Positions 55,299-64,000 of a stretch of DNA of 64,000 nucleotides are shown piece after piece. The notes under the pieces were generated by a model. The model saw only the letters and a program-made list of their open reading frames with translations, did not search any database and had not been told where the DNA came from. Made by a program: the position numbers and the translations under genes. This DNA is from Peptostreptococcus russellii. GTDB lineage: Bacteria > Bacillota > Clostridia > Peptostreptococcales > Peptostreptococcaceae. How positions within the stretch are numbered: position 1 is the first letter of the stretch; every line of letters starts with the position of its first letter. The stretch covers positions 62,001-126,000 of the forward strand of contig NZ_JYGE01000004.1 of assembly GCF_003012055.1 (NCBI RefSeq). Reading direction: 5' to 3'.

Positions 55299-55553
55299 TT
55301 TATCACAACCTTCCAAATAAATTATATCATAAATTTCATTAATTAAATTTGTAAAACAATATCTTCACCTATTTGTAACTAATAAAGTTTATTTATATTA
55401 AGAATTTATTTAATCTTTTAAATTCTAAAAAAATATTTCTTTGCTTAATATTAATTTTTATAAATTTAATACTTAATATTGTTACTTTTTAGCTCTTTAT
55501 TGTTATATAATGTTATTTATGTAAGAAATCATATTATATAAGAGGTGAAATAG

Positions 55554-55904
55554 ATGAAGCTTTTATTAATAGGAGTCGGTGGAGGATTAGGTTCCATTGC
55601 AAGGTTTTACCTAGGAGAATATATCAAAAATAAAATTGATATTGATTTTCCTGTGAGTATGATGATTATCAATATTTTAGGTTCTTTTTTACTTGGAATT
55701 AGTTTTGCAAATACAAAAGATATAAACTATATTTTTTTCATTCAAAGTGGATTTTTGGGAGGATTTACTAGCTTCTCAACATTTATATTACAAGCATTTA
55801 ATTTGTCTAAATCCTCTAAAGTTTTCAAAAGCATACTCTATCTTTCTGAAAGTATTTTTTTCGGGCTTATTGCCTTTTTGATAGCTTTTAATATAAAATT
55901 TTAA
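55554..55904 (+). CDS. crcB: Fluoride ion channel CrcB, first of pair
   Basis: Small four-segment membrane protein (Fluc) that exports fluoride. The start VGGGLGSIARFYLGEYI, the central NILGSFLLG and the GGFTSFSTFILQ motif are characteristic. 116 residues, AGAGGTG ribosome site. The second copy follows 14 bases later; the pair probably forms a heterodimer, as in Bacillus. I searched the upstream region for a fluoride riboswitch and saw none. Confidence 0.93.
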   Translation: MKLLLIGVGGGLGSIARFYLGEYIKNKIDIDFPVSMMIINILGSFLLGISFANTKDINYIFFIQSGFLGGFTSFSTFILQAFNLSKSSKVFKSILYLSESIFFGLIAFLIAFNIKF

Positions 55905-55918
55905 AATGGGGTGATTAA

Positions 55919-56314
55919 TTGAAGAGAACACTTTACATATTTTTTGGAGGGTTCTTAGGAGCTATTTTAAGATCTTTACTATTTAGTATAGAAATAATAG
56001 GCACAAAAGGCTTATTTCCTTTAAATACAGTCTTAGTAAACTTAATTGGTTGCTTTTTCCTCTCACTAATAGCTTTTATAGTAGAGAAAAAAGCTACTTT
56101 TAATCAAGACTTATACTTTGCTGTCACAACTGGTCTTATAGGCGCCTTTACTACTTTTTCTACTTTTTCAAAAGATTTAGGAACTCTAATATATTCAAAT
56201 TTTTGGCTTTATGCTATAGTATACTTACTTATATCTATTGTGGGTAGTTTTATATGTGTGTTTTTAGCTTATGAAACTAGTGAAATAGTTTATAAAAAAA
56301 CTAAAACTAATTAG
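55919..56314 (+). CDS. crcB: Fluoride ion channel CrcB, second of pair
   Basis: 131-residue Fluc protein with the landmarks GGFLGAILRSLLF, LVNLIGCFFLSL and TGLIGAFTTFSTFSKD. It begins at TTG 55919 with GGGGTGA upstream; there is no ATG at this position. Co-transcribed with the first copy and with rnz. Confidence 0.92.
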   Translation: MKRTLYIFFGGFLGAILRSLLFSIEIIGTKGLFPLNTVLVNLIGCFFLSLIAFIVEKKATFNQDLYFAVTTGLIGAFTTFSTFSKDLGTLIYSNFWLYAIVYLLISIVGSFICVFLAYETSEIVYKKTKTN

Positions 56315-56329
56315 CTTGGTGGTGAAAAA

Positions 56330-57250
56330 ATGGTAAATCTAACAATGCTTGGAACTGGGGGAAACGTTCCGTCTCCAAACAGATTTTGTTCCAGTGCATT
56401 TATAAATTATAAAGGTAAAAAAATGTTGATAGATTGTGGCGAGGGAACACAAATATCTATGAAAAATATTGGCTGTGGATTTAAAGGTATAGACCTTATA
56501 ATGATTACCCATCTTCATGGCGATCATATAAATGGTCTAATCGGACTTCTTGCAACTATCGGAAACGCTGAAAAAAGAAGTCCTCTTACAATTATTGGTC
56601 CAAAGGGTATCAAAAGGGCAATAATGGCTATGATGATTTTAATAGAAGGACTTCCATATCAATTAAATATTATTGAAGATCCTGTTGGAAGTTTCTCCAT
56701 AAATGATGGACACTTAAAAGATATTGAAATCTCTACTATTGCCCTAGATCATTCAACAGAATGTATTGGCTACAGTTTATACTTTAAAAGAAACAGAAAG
56801 TTCTGTTCAAAAAATGCGATTAAGAATAATGTTCCTAAAGCTCTATGGAGCCATCTTCAAAAGGGAAAAAGCTACTTTGTAGATGATAATAGCTACACTC
56901 CTGATATGGTTCTAGGAGATGAAAGAAAAGGAATTAAGATTAGCTATATAACAGATACTAGACCTATAAACTCTATTGTTGACTTTGTAAATGATAGTGA
57001 TTTATTTGTATGTGAAGCTATGTATGGTGATGATATGGATATTTCCAAGGCTGTAAAAAATAAACATATGACCTTTAGAGAAGCTGCAACACTTGCAAAA
57101 AATGGAAACGTCAAAAATCTCCTACTAACGCACTTCTCTCCATCTGTTGAAAAACCAGATTATTTTGCAGAAAATGCAAGTTCAGTCTTTGAAAATACTA
57201 TTATTGGATATGATGGTATATCCCTTGAGATAGCCTATCCAGATAAATAA
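56330..57250 (+). CDS. rnz: Ribonuclease Z
   Basis: Metallo-beta-lactamase-fold endonuclease that trims the 3' end of pre-tRNAs. The zinc motif is THLHGDHINGL near residue 60, further ligands lie in ALDHSTECIGY and LLTHFSP, and the start is MVNLTMLGTGGNVPSP. 306 residues, full length. Third gene of the crcB-crcB-rnz unit; ribosome site GGTGGTG. Confidence 0.92.
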   Translation: MVNLTMLGTGGNVPSPNRFCSSAFINYKGKKMLIDCGEGTQISMKNIGCGFKGIDLIMITHLHGDHINGLIGLLATIGNAEKRSPLTIIGPKGIKRAIMAMMILIEGLPYQLNIIEDPVGSFSINDGHLKDIEISTIALDHSTECIGYSLYFKRNRKFCSKNAIKNNVPKALWSHLQKGKSYFVDDNSYTPDMVLGDERKGIKISYITDTRPINSIVDFVNDSDLFVCEAMYGDDMDISKAVKNKHMTFREAATLAKNGNVKNLLLTHFSPSVEKPDYFAENASSVFENTIIGYDGISLEIAYPDK

Positions 57251-57255
57251 AAATT

Positions 57256-57319
57256 AAAGAGCCCTTTTAATAGATATAATAACTTTTTTTATATGTCTAT
57301 TAAAAAGGACTCTTTTTTC
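57256..57319 (+). terminator. Terminator after rnz
   Basis: AAAGAG and CCTTTTAATAGA pair with TCTATTAAAAAGG and CTCTTT around a long T-rich loop; a T run follows. Confidence 0.8.
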
Positions 57320-57436
57320 TTTTAGCCTTTTTTATATTTCTATCATATTTTCATTTTTACTTTCTTTTATCCAATTTTTATAATCTTATTCAATTTCCAC
57401 TTTCTTCTTTGTAAAATTGTATTTTTTCTTGTAATT

Positions 57437-58315
57437 TTATATATTAAAATCAAACTCTTTGTCTTCCATAACTGAAATAACTGGTGATAAAGCCATATTC
57501 CATGCAAAATGATCTGTATGGAGAAGTTTGTGAGCTAGTTCTGAGTTCGCCTTATCAAAGTAATCACTATATATCTTCTGTATAGCTGGATTTTCATGAG
57601 AATATCTCAAACTCATTTCTTTATCTAAGTTATATAGCTTATCTATCCTCTTGCCTGCTAGCTCACAACCGTCTTTTATCGGTTGCCCTCCGCCACCAGC
57701 ACACCCTCCTGGACAGGCCATTACCTCAACAAAGTCATATTTAACTTTCCCTCTTTTCAATGCTTCCAATAAATTTCTTGCATTTCTAAGACCACTAACT
57801 ACAGCTATATCTATTTGGTTTCTTGCTATTGAAAAACTAAGATCTCTCCATCCTTGCTGACCCCTTACTGATTCAAAGGCATCTAAACTTGGATTCTCTC
57901 CAGTGACAAAGTAATATGCAGATCTTAGGGCAGCTTCCATAACTCCACCTGTGGCTCCAAATATTACACCTGCTCCGCTTCCTATTCCTAAATTGTTGGC
58001 AATTTCTTGCAAGGAGCAATTTCCACTTCTAACACAAGTTGCACACCTAAAGTCATGTTGAGATAAAAGCAACTCTATATTTGTTCTTCTAGCCTTTCTA
58101 ACTTTTGGGCTATTAGTCTTTATTACCATTCCTTCCTCTACAACATTGTTGCAAGATGTCAAAAGCTTATTAGTTCCTTCAACTTCCACAGAGCATATTC
58201 TACAAGCTCCTATCTCATTTATATCCTTAAGAAAGCACAACTTAGGAATCTTTATTCCTATCTCACTAGCTACATCTATTATTTTGCTACCTTCTTTCCT
58301 GTAGAAGCTGCACAT
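57437..58315 (-). pseudogene. [FeFe]-hydrogenase catalytic subunit remnant with large internal deletion
   Basis: The first part matches the 2Fe-2S domain of clostridial HydA (KIIDVASEIGIKIPKLCFL, then CRICSVEVEG and CVRSGNCSLQEIANNLGI). The frame then jumps to GSGAGVIFGATGGVMEAALR and runs to the end, including the H-cluster motif VEVMACPGGCAGGGGQP. Everything between is missing: the two 4Fe-4S sites and the H-cluster motifs TSCCPGW and MPCxxKK. That is roughly 280-300 residues compared with the family. It cannot bind the active site. The start is also damaged: its frame begins inside the neighbouring relic without a ribosome site. Confidence 0.8.
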
Positions 58316-58968
58316 TTAGGAGGTGCAACTATGCCTGCATGATCTACTGCATACTTTTTTAGTCCTCTTATATTCATAGGTGCATCCATCATAGCCCTTC
58401 TACATCTAGCTTCACAAGGGTGTTCACATACCAAGGCACACGCACTTGGAAAAGGATTATCCTTTCTAATAAGACGCACTGCATCTGCATATCTTCCATC
58501 ACCGACCAAGGCTATATATCCAGGTATGTCTACTCCTGCAGGACAAAGTGTAACACATGGAATAGAAATATTTCTATCCATTGAACACTTCAGTGTCTCT
58601 ATATGTGATATATAATCATCTCTAAATCCTAATACACCCTTTAAAACCATCTCTGCAGCTTCATAACCTATCGCACAATCCGCAGAATACAGTATCATCT
58701 TTGCAGTATGTTCTATAAGATCTATTGTGTCCTTATCTCCCTCTCCATCTAATACACTCTCAATTAATTCTTGTAGTTTCCCTAGACCAACTCTACAAGG
58801 AACACACTTTCCACAAGTTTGAGCATGACATAACTTTAAAAATGATAGAGAAACTTCTACAGGGCATATCCCTGGAGGACTTGATACTATTCTTCTTTCA
58901 ACATCTCTGTACAAGCCTTCAACCACTATTTGGGCAGTATCTGGAGTATTTATATACAACCTACTCAT
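58279..58968 (-). pseudogene. Hydrogenase-associated NuoF/GltD-type subunit, C-terminally truncated
   Basis: Starts MSRLYINTPDTAQIVVEGLY after AGGAGG. It has a NuoF-type 4Fe-4S segment (CGKCVPCRVGLGKLQELI) followed by the Fe-S domain that precedes the flavin domain in GltD-like proteins (CVTLCPAGVDIPGYIALVGD, CEHPCEARCRR). The frame ends at STGKKVAK, exactly where the FAD-binding motif (VxGGGPSG) should begin. The remaining flavin and C-terminal regions are lost, and the sequence passes straight into the hydrogenase relic in another frame. Confidence 0.75.
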
Positions 58969-59161
58969 TTTTTTACCTCCTAAAAGTATTTTTTCTAAAA
59001 TATTTTAGCTATTTTTTAACAATAATTATGTAATTAAACTATTTAAATGTATTTTTCAGTTTTTATTTAATTTTCTGACTATTTTTATAATATCATATTT
59101 CGAGCTATTTTTCAGCATTTTTTTTGATAGTTACGTTAAAAACAAAACTTATTAAATAATA

Positions 59162-59197
59162 AAAAAACCTCATTTCAACTAAGAAAGGAGGTTTTTA
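59162..59197 (-). terminator. Terminator after rng
   Basis: AAAAACCTC pairs with GAGGTTTTT around a 17-base loop; in the minus direction a T tract follows. The rest of the 58969-59331 gap is AT-rich with nothing recognisable. Confidence 0.75.
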
Positions 59198-59331
59198 ATA
59201 TATTTTTATAAAAAATATACTCTTTTTTTATATTACTTATCTATTTTGTGTTTTTATTATATTATAAAAAAAATATAATCCTTATATTTTTTTAAATATC
59301 TATATTTATATATTTCTTTCTAACTTTATAG

Positions 59332-60651
59332 TTATTCTTTTATCAATTTTATTTTTACACCGTATTTTTTTTCTATTTCTTGTATTTTAGATTTTTCTTT
59401 ATCAACTTTATCAAAGTTTTTTCTACTAAGCTTTATGTCTACTTCATCTAAATTTTCATGATACTTAGAACTTAAAACTTTTCTCTCTATTTTATCTATT
59501 TCATATAATGCTGATGAATAGAAGTCATTTATTGTTTTTTCTTTTCTCATTCTGGATATCTCCATGAGTCCAAGTTGAGTAAATCCATAGACATAAGATC
59601 TTTTTCCCTCAATAGAGAGATTTTGAGACATTTTTTCTACTACTTTCTTTTTATTTTTATATGGTCTCATATCTATAAAATCGACTATTATAATGCCGCT
59701 AATATCCCTCGTTATAATCTGTTTTGCTATTTCATCACAGGCTTCCATATTAGCCTGAAATACTGTATCTTCATAATCTCTACTGCCCCTAAATCTACCT
59801 GTATTAACATCTATTACTGTCATAGCTTCAGTCTTATCAAATACAATATATGATCCACTAGCTAAAGGTACAATCCTAGATAAATATTTTTTAAGGCTGT
59901 TATTTATCCCATAACCTTCAAATATATCTATATTGTTTTTTCTATCCAACTTTTCTAGATATTTTGGATTGATTGATTTTACTATATTTCTAACTTCTCT
60001 ATCTAAATCACCATCTAAATACACTATACTCTCTACATCCTCGTCAAGATGCTCTTTTATATAGGATAGTATTTTTTTATCTTTTGAATATAATTTTTTT
60101 GGGTAAAAACTTGATTGATATTCTTCCAGTATAGCCTGATATTTTTCTCTTAAAATTTGAACTTCCTCATATAAATCTCTTTCTGTACAGCCCTGTGCCT
60201 CAGTCCTAAGGATAAATCCCTTTTCTCCATTTGAAGAATTTAGTAAAATCTTCTTTAGCCTCTTTTTCTCATCATTAGATTTTATTTGATTTGAAAAGAC
60301 TAACTTTTTATTGCTAGGTATATATACTAAATATCTCCCTGAAATACTTATTTCTCTACTTAGTTTAACTCTTTTATCATCTTTTTCTTCCTTTATCACC
60401 TGAACTAATACATTGTCACCTTCAAATAAATTATCTGACTCTTGAAGCTTAAGATAGCCTTGCTTCCCTTCAGCAATATTGACAAAACAAGCTTCCATAG
60501 CAGGCATTATCTTTTCTATTCTTCCTCTATATATATTTTTCAATTTTTGACTATTATTTTTTTCTTCTATTAAGATTTTTTCTATTTTATCATTTTCAAC
60601 TACTGCAAGCTTTGTTGAACTAACAAAGTCTTCAATATAATATTTTTTCAT
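59332..60651 (-). CDS. rng: Ribonuclease G/E family protein
   Basis: Endoribonuclease for rRNA and mRNA processing. S1-like RNA-binding domain near the N-terminus (KNIYRGRIEKIMPAMEACFV), then the catalytic domain with DVNTGRFRGSRDYEDT and the two metal-binding aspartates around MTVIDVNTG and GIIIVDFIDM. Start ATG 60651 follows GAGGAG; a longer in-frame GTG at 60687 is unlikely. 439 residues, RNase G size, without the RNase E scaffold tail. In many clostridia rplU follows directly; here about 11 kb separates them. Confidence 0.93.
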   Translation of the reverse strand: MKKYYIEDFVSSTKLAVVENDKIEKILIEEKNNSQKLKNIYRGRIEKIMPAMEACFVNIAEGKQGYLKLQESDNLFEGDNVLVQVIKEEKDDKRVKLSREISISGRYLVYIPSNKKLVFSNQIKSNDEKKRLKKILLNSSNGEKGFILRTEAQGCTERDLYEEVQILREKYQAILEEYQSSFYPKKLYSKDKKILSYIKEHLDEDVESIVYLDGDLDREVRNIVKSINPKYLEKLDRKNNIDIFEGYGINNSLKKYLSRIVPLASGSYIVFDKTEAMTVIDVNTGRFRGSRDYEDTVFQANMEACDEIAKQIITRDISGIIIVDFIDMRPYKNKKKVVEKMSQNLSIEGKRSYVYGFTQLGLMEISRMRKEKTINDFYSSALYEIDKIERKVLSSKYHENLDEVDIKLSRKNFDKVDKEKSKIQEIEKKYGVKIKLIKE

Positions 60652-60712
60652 AAATAACTCCTCATACTTTAATAAGTGGACAACCAAAGGCTATCCACTT
60701 ATTTTAAAATTA

Positions 60713-61411
60713 CTATAGTGGAGAAAGAAGCTCTCCTTGTATTTCAAAGTAAAGATTATTCCTTTTAATATCTACATCTAAAGGATCCATCTCTATATCT
60801 AAGTACTCCAATAACTTTGGTACAAATACATTCGTATTCAAATTTTGTTTTGATCCAGTAGCTAATATTGAAGATACTACTATCTTTTCATTATCTACTT
60901 TCTTTATATCAATAGTTTTAATCAAGGGTCTTATGTCAACTTCAACTATTTTTTTCTTTTTATTTCTTCTTGTTGTCAAGATAGATTCGCTACTTTTTAA
61001 CTTTTCCAAGTTTTTCAAGACAGTTTCTTCATCTAGCTTATTTATATTTTCTATTTCAAATTCATAATCACCAAACATTATATTGGCTGCTAGTGCTCTT
61101 TCCCCACCTTCTAGTTCTATACATTTTTCAAACTGCATACCATCCGGAAGCTGCTTATTTATTCTATCCATCAATTCCTGAGAGCCTATATCATCTTTAA
61201 TTTCTATATCTACATATTCACCATAGCTTTCAACTCCCAGAGCTAGGGCATTTCCATAGCTCATCTTTGGATGTGGATTAAAACCTTGTGAAAAAGCAAG
61301 CTCTACATTGGCTCTTCTAAATGCTCTTTGAAGAAGTCTTTGTACATCTAGGTGAGAAATATATATCATATCTCCAACTTTAATAAACTTTATTCTCATT
61401 GTTTTTGACAT
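60713..61411 (-). CDS. DUF2344 / TIGR03936 radical-SAM-linked protein
   Basis: Conserved 232-residue protein always next to, or fused with, the B12-type radical SAM protein encoded upstream. It begins TMRIKFIKVGDMIYISHLDVQR and contains FSQGFNPHPKMSYGNALALG. Its ATG overlaps the stop of the upstream gene (TAATG), so the two are co-translated. Function not established; a link to tRNA or rRNA modification is often suggested. Confidence 0.88.
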   Translation of the reverse strand: MSKTMRIKFIKVGDMIYISHLDVQRLLQRAFRRANVELAFSQGFNPHPKMSYGNALALGVESYGEYVDIEIKDDIGSQELMDRINKQLPDGMQFEKCIELEGGERALAANIMFGDYEFEIENINKLDEETVLKNLEKLKSSESILTTRRNKKKKIVEVDIRPLIKTIDIKKVDNEKIVVSSILATGSKQNLNTNVFVPKLLEYLDIEMDPLDVDIKRNNLYFEIQGELLSPL

Positions 61412-63270
61412 TAACATAGCCCCCTTCCAATATCATGTACATTGATACCACAACCATTACAACCGTGTCTACAATCCTCTGTAACTTTTGCTTCTTTTGC
61501 TGTTTCATTTTCTCTAACTAAAAATTCTTTTGTAACTCCTACATCTATATGATCCCAAGGGAATACTTCATCGTAGTTTCTTTCTCTGTGGGCATAAAAA
61601 CTTGGGTCTAAATTATTAACTTCCATTGCATTTAGCCATCTACCTAAGTCAAAGTATTCTGACCAACCATCAAATTTTGCTCCATTTTTAAAAGCTTCTA
61701 ATAAGACTTTTCCTAGTCTTCTATCTCCTCTAGCAAATACTGCTTCCATAAGACTTGTCTTTGAATCGTGATAGTTATATTTTATCTTTCCATTTCTAAG
61801 CTTTCCTACTAAGTGTTTCTGTTTGTCTCTAATCTCTTCTTGAGTATCCTGACCGTGCCACTGGAAAGGTGTAAATGGCTTTGGTACAAATGTAGAAGTA
61901 CTAACTGTTACTCCAAATCTTCCTCCAACTCTACCACCATGAACATTTTTGTATATGCCTATCACTTCATAGGCAAGATCTCTTATTCCATCTAAATCTT
62001 CATATGTTTCAGTAGGAAGTCCTATCATAAAGTACAGCTTTACACTATTCCATCCCATTTCAAATGCTTTTCCAACTGCATTTCTTAAATCTTCTTCAGT
62101 AACACCCTTATTTATAACGTCTCTAAGTCTCTGTGTACCAGCTTCAGGAGCAAATGTAAGTCCTGTTTTTCTTACTTGCTGTACTTTTTCTGCTATTTCC
62201 ATAGAGAAATTGTCAAGTCTAAGAGAAGGAAGTGATACTCCTATATTTTGTGGAGCATATTCTTCTACCAAAAAATCTGTAATCTCCTGTATCTTGGAGT
62301 AGTCGCTAGTACTTAAAGATGACAGCGAAATTTCGTCATAACCTGTGTTTTTTATCATATTGTCTACTATTTCTTTTAGCCTATCAAGTGACTTTTCTCT
62401 TATCGGTCTATATATCATACCCGCTTGACAGAATCTACATCCTCTTGTACAACCTCTAAAAAGTTCTAAAACTATTCTATCATGCACAGTTTCTATAAAT
62501 GGAACGATTAGTTTTTCTGGATATTCAGCCTCATCCATATTTTCTATTATTCTTTTTCTAGGCTTATCTGGAGCAAAGTTTTTTAATTTATTTAATTGTT
62601 TTACAGTTCCATCTTCATTATATTCAAACTCATAAAAAGCAGGTATATATACTCCCTCTATCTGAGATACCTTTTCTAAAAAGTCTTCTCTACTTTTTCC
62701 ATTTTCATAAGGATTTGTGCTAATCCATTCCTTGTATGCCCTTATTACATCTAAGTTCATATCTTCACCTTCACCTAAGACTACAATATCTACAAAATCA
62801 GCTAAAGGTTCAACATTATAGGCACAAGATCCACCTACAAGAATAAAAGGTTCTCTATTCTTTCTATCTTTTGCAAGTAGTGGAATACCCGCCAAATCCA
62901 TCATATTTAGTATATTTGTATAACACATCTCATATTGAAGAGAAAATGTTACAAAGTCAAAATTCGTAATAGCTTCTCTTGACTCTAGTCCAAAGAGAGG
63001 GATATTATTCTCTCTCATCTTTTCTTCCATATCAACTCCTGGAGCATACACTCTCTCACAAAACACGTCTTCTTCTTGGTTTATGCAGTTATATAAAATA
63101 TGACTCCCTAAATGGCTCATTCCAACCTCATACATATCTGGAAAACAATGAGCATATCTAATTAAATTCTTATTTGAAGTATCCTTATGAATAGTATTTA
63201 ATTCATTACCAAGATATCTAGCTGGCTTTTCTACTTTTTTAAGTATCGCTTTTATATTTACTTTCTCCAA
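61411..63270 (-). CDS. B12-binding-domain radical SAM protein (TIGR03960 family)
   Basis: 619 residues. An N-terminal part resembling cobalamin-binding domains (IRYAHCFPDMYEVGMSHLG) precedes the radical SAM core with the cluster motif ELFRGCTRGCRFCQAGMIYRP near residue 250, and a C-terminal cysteine-rich end (CRHGCNGCGI). The family pairs with DUF2344 and RNase G in clostridia; the reaction is unknown. Ribosome site GGAGGTAAATTTTGG. Confidence 0.9.
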   Translation of the reverse strand: MEKVNIKAILKKVEKPARYLGNELNTIHKDTSNKNLIRYAHCFPDMYEVGMSHLGSHILYNCINQEEDVFCERVYAPGVDMEEKMRENNIPLFGLESREAITNFDFVTFSLQYEMCYTNILNMMDLAGIPLLAKDRKNREPFILVGGSCAYNVEPLADFVDIVVLGEGEDMNLDVIRAYKEWISTNPYENGKSREDFLEKVSQIEGVYIPAFYEFEYNEDGTVKQLNKLKNFAPDKPRKRIIENMDEAEYPEKLIVPFIETVHDRIVLELFRGCTRGCRFCQAGMIYRPIREKSLDRLKEIVDNMIKNTGYDEISLSSLSTSDYSKIQEITDFLVEEYAPQNIGVSLPSLRLDNFSMEIAEKVQQVRKTGLTFAPEAGTQRLRDVINKGVTEEDLRNAVGKAFEMGWNSVKLYFMIGLPTETYEDLDGIRDLAYEVIGIYKNVHGGRVGGRFGVTVSTSTFVPKPFTPFQWHGQDTQEEIRDKQKHLVGKLRNGKIKYNYHDSKTSLMEAVFARGDRRLGKVLLEAFKNGAKFDGWSEYFDLGRWLNAMEVNNLDPSFYAHRERNYDEVFPWDHIDVGVTKEFLVRENETAKEAKVTEDCRHGCNGCGINVHDIGRGLC

Positions 63271-63355
63271 AATTTACCTCCACAATTCTTATCCTTACAA
63301 TTATGTAGGGCTTCTATTTTTCAATACAAGCCCCTTTAAAATCAATATTAATTTC

Positions 63356-63451
63356 CTACTTACTACTTACTACTTACTACTTACTACTTACTACTTACTA
63401 CTTACTACTTACTACTTACTACTTACTACTTACTACTTACTACTTACTACT
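63356..63451. repeat. Heptanucleotide tandem repeat (CTACTTA)n, about 13-14 copies
   Basis: Perfect CTACTTA units fill about 95 bases between rodA and the radical SAM gene, 86 bases upstream of the latter's start. A textbook slippage-prone microsatellite (VNTR). Confidence 0.97.
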
Positions 63452-63499
63452 ATATTATACACTAAGAATCATCTATATAAAAATTAATATTTCTTCTTT

Positions 63500-64000
63500 T
63501 TAATAGAGATTTATTCTTTTCCTTCTCATATAAACATTTAGTACTATCCCAATATTTGCCATTGATGTCAATATTGAGCTTCCCCCATAACTTACAAAAG
63601 GAAGTGTTACTCCTGTTACAGGCATCAAACCTACAGTCATACCTATATTTTGTACTATCTGATAGGCAAACATACCTGTAATTCCTGCTACTATAAAAGT
63701 TCCATATGTGTTTTTTGATCTTTTAGCTATTGTCAAAAGTCTAGTTATAAGAAGAATAAATAGAATAATCATAATAAGCATACCTATTAAACCAAATTCT
63801 TCTCCAATAACCGCAAATATAAAGTCACTATCACGTACTGGTAGAAAATTCTCTTGATTTTGCGATCCATTATATAATCCCTTACCAGTTAGTCCACCAG
63901 ATCCAATTGCAATCATAGACTGCAATACCTGATAGTTACTAGCTGCTTCTGGATTAAAAAAGTTTACTATTCTAACTCTTTGATGTGGTGCCATTAAAAA
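63500..64000 (-). CDS. rodA: Rod-shape-determining peptidoglycan polymerase RodA, C-terminal part
   Basis: SEDS-family glycosyltransferase that polymerises glycan strands with a partner PBP2. The visible 167 residues include QSMIAIGSGGLTGKGLYNGS, the DFIFAVIGEEFGLIGM segment, four hydrophobic helices and VSYGGSSILTSMANIG near the C-terminus. The frame continues past the window edge. RodA rather than FtsW is suggested by the SGGLTGKG context; this is probable, not certain. Confidence 0.88.
   Translation of the reverse strand, partial: FLMAPHQRVRIVNFFNPEAASNYQVLQSMIAIGSGGLTGKGLYNGSQNQENFLPVRDSDFIFAVIGEEFGLIGMLIMIILFILLITRLLTIAKRSKNTYGTFIVAGITGMFAYQIVQNIGMTVGLMPVTGVTLPFVSYGGSSILTSMANIGIVLNVYMRRKRINLY

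Noticed and set aside
55380-55553. Fluoride riboswitch ahead of the crcB pair
   Set aside because: None of the conserved crcB-motif segments can be found in the AT-rich upstream sequence.
57437-58968. Novel short electron-transfer complex rather than relic
   Set aside because: Considered because both frames are clean, but the frame change at the first junction, the missing ribosome site of the second frame, and the loss of H-cluster and flavin motifs fit deletion better.
63356-63451. CRISPR-like repeat array
   Set aside because: Seven-base units with no spacers; a microsatellite. No cas genes in the window.

Overview
The window is very AT-rich, has densely packed genes mostly on the minus strand, and carries a complete D-proline reductase (prd) locus together with selenocysteine (Sec) machinery. 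Gene content and order point to an anaerobic amino-acid-fermenting (Stickland) member of the Peptostreptococcaceae, such as Peptostreptococcus or a close relative of Clostridioides. This is inferred from families and gene order; no 16S gene is present. I see no tRNA, rRNA, IS element, prophage or CRISPR array.

Layout. 1-10.6 kb: housekeeping block on the minus strand (def partial, priA, coaBC, rpoZ, gmk, yicC, an alpha/beta hydrolase, rqcH, pyrR, an RluD-type pseudouridine synthase, lspA). 10.7-16.6 kb: trpS with a clear sigma-A promoter, then two near-duplicate TSUP (TauE/SafE) transporters flanking mtnN and a YeiH-type exporter. 16.7-22.3 kb: prdF-prdE-prdD-prdB-(small unknown)-prdA, transcribed prdA to prdF; prdB contains an in-frame TGA read as Sec. 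22.3-23.8 kb: a gene-poor control region with two sigma-54 promoters facing prdA and two TGTC-N8-GACA palindromes. 23.8-27.8 kb: prdR (sigma-54 activator) and the divergent prdC (RnfC-like). 28.2-28.8 kb: an iron-sulfur flavoprotein. 29.0-34.7 kb: selB-selA-selD (SelD itself has Sec17) and an ornithine cyclodeaminase-family gene. 34.9-43 kb: comEA, a DacF-type carboxypeptidase, a DUF2325 gene with a Fur-like operator, a P-type cation ATPase behind a yybP-ykoY (Mn2+) riboswitch, and an RHH-WYL regulator. 43.2-55.3 kb: ridA-ilvA, yhbY, obgE, rpmA-prp-rplU with L21 leader, an EamA transporter, leuS with a T-box, rsfS-yqeK-nadD, recX. 55.5-57.3 kb on the plus strand: crcB pair and rnz. 57.4-59 kb: a twice-deleted [FeFe]-hydrogenase locus. 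59.3-64 kb: rng, DUF2344 and radical-SAM genes, a heptanucleotide repeat, and the end of rodA.

How it works together. Proline, possibly including proline made from ornithine, is racemised by PrdF and reduced by PrdA/PrdB, with electrons probably delivered by membrane-linked PrdC. SelD, SelA and SelB supply and decode the Sec that PrdB needs. PrdR and sigma-54 probably switch the operon on. The broken hydrogenase suggests this strain no longer disposes of electrons as H2 through that complex, which would increase its reliance on Stickland reduction. The most notable observations are the hydrogenase relic, the double sigma-54 architecture with candidate PrdR sites, and the PrdD/PrdE pair, which reads as a PrdA split exactly at its self-cleavage site.
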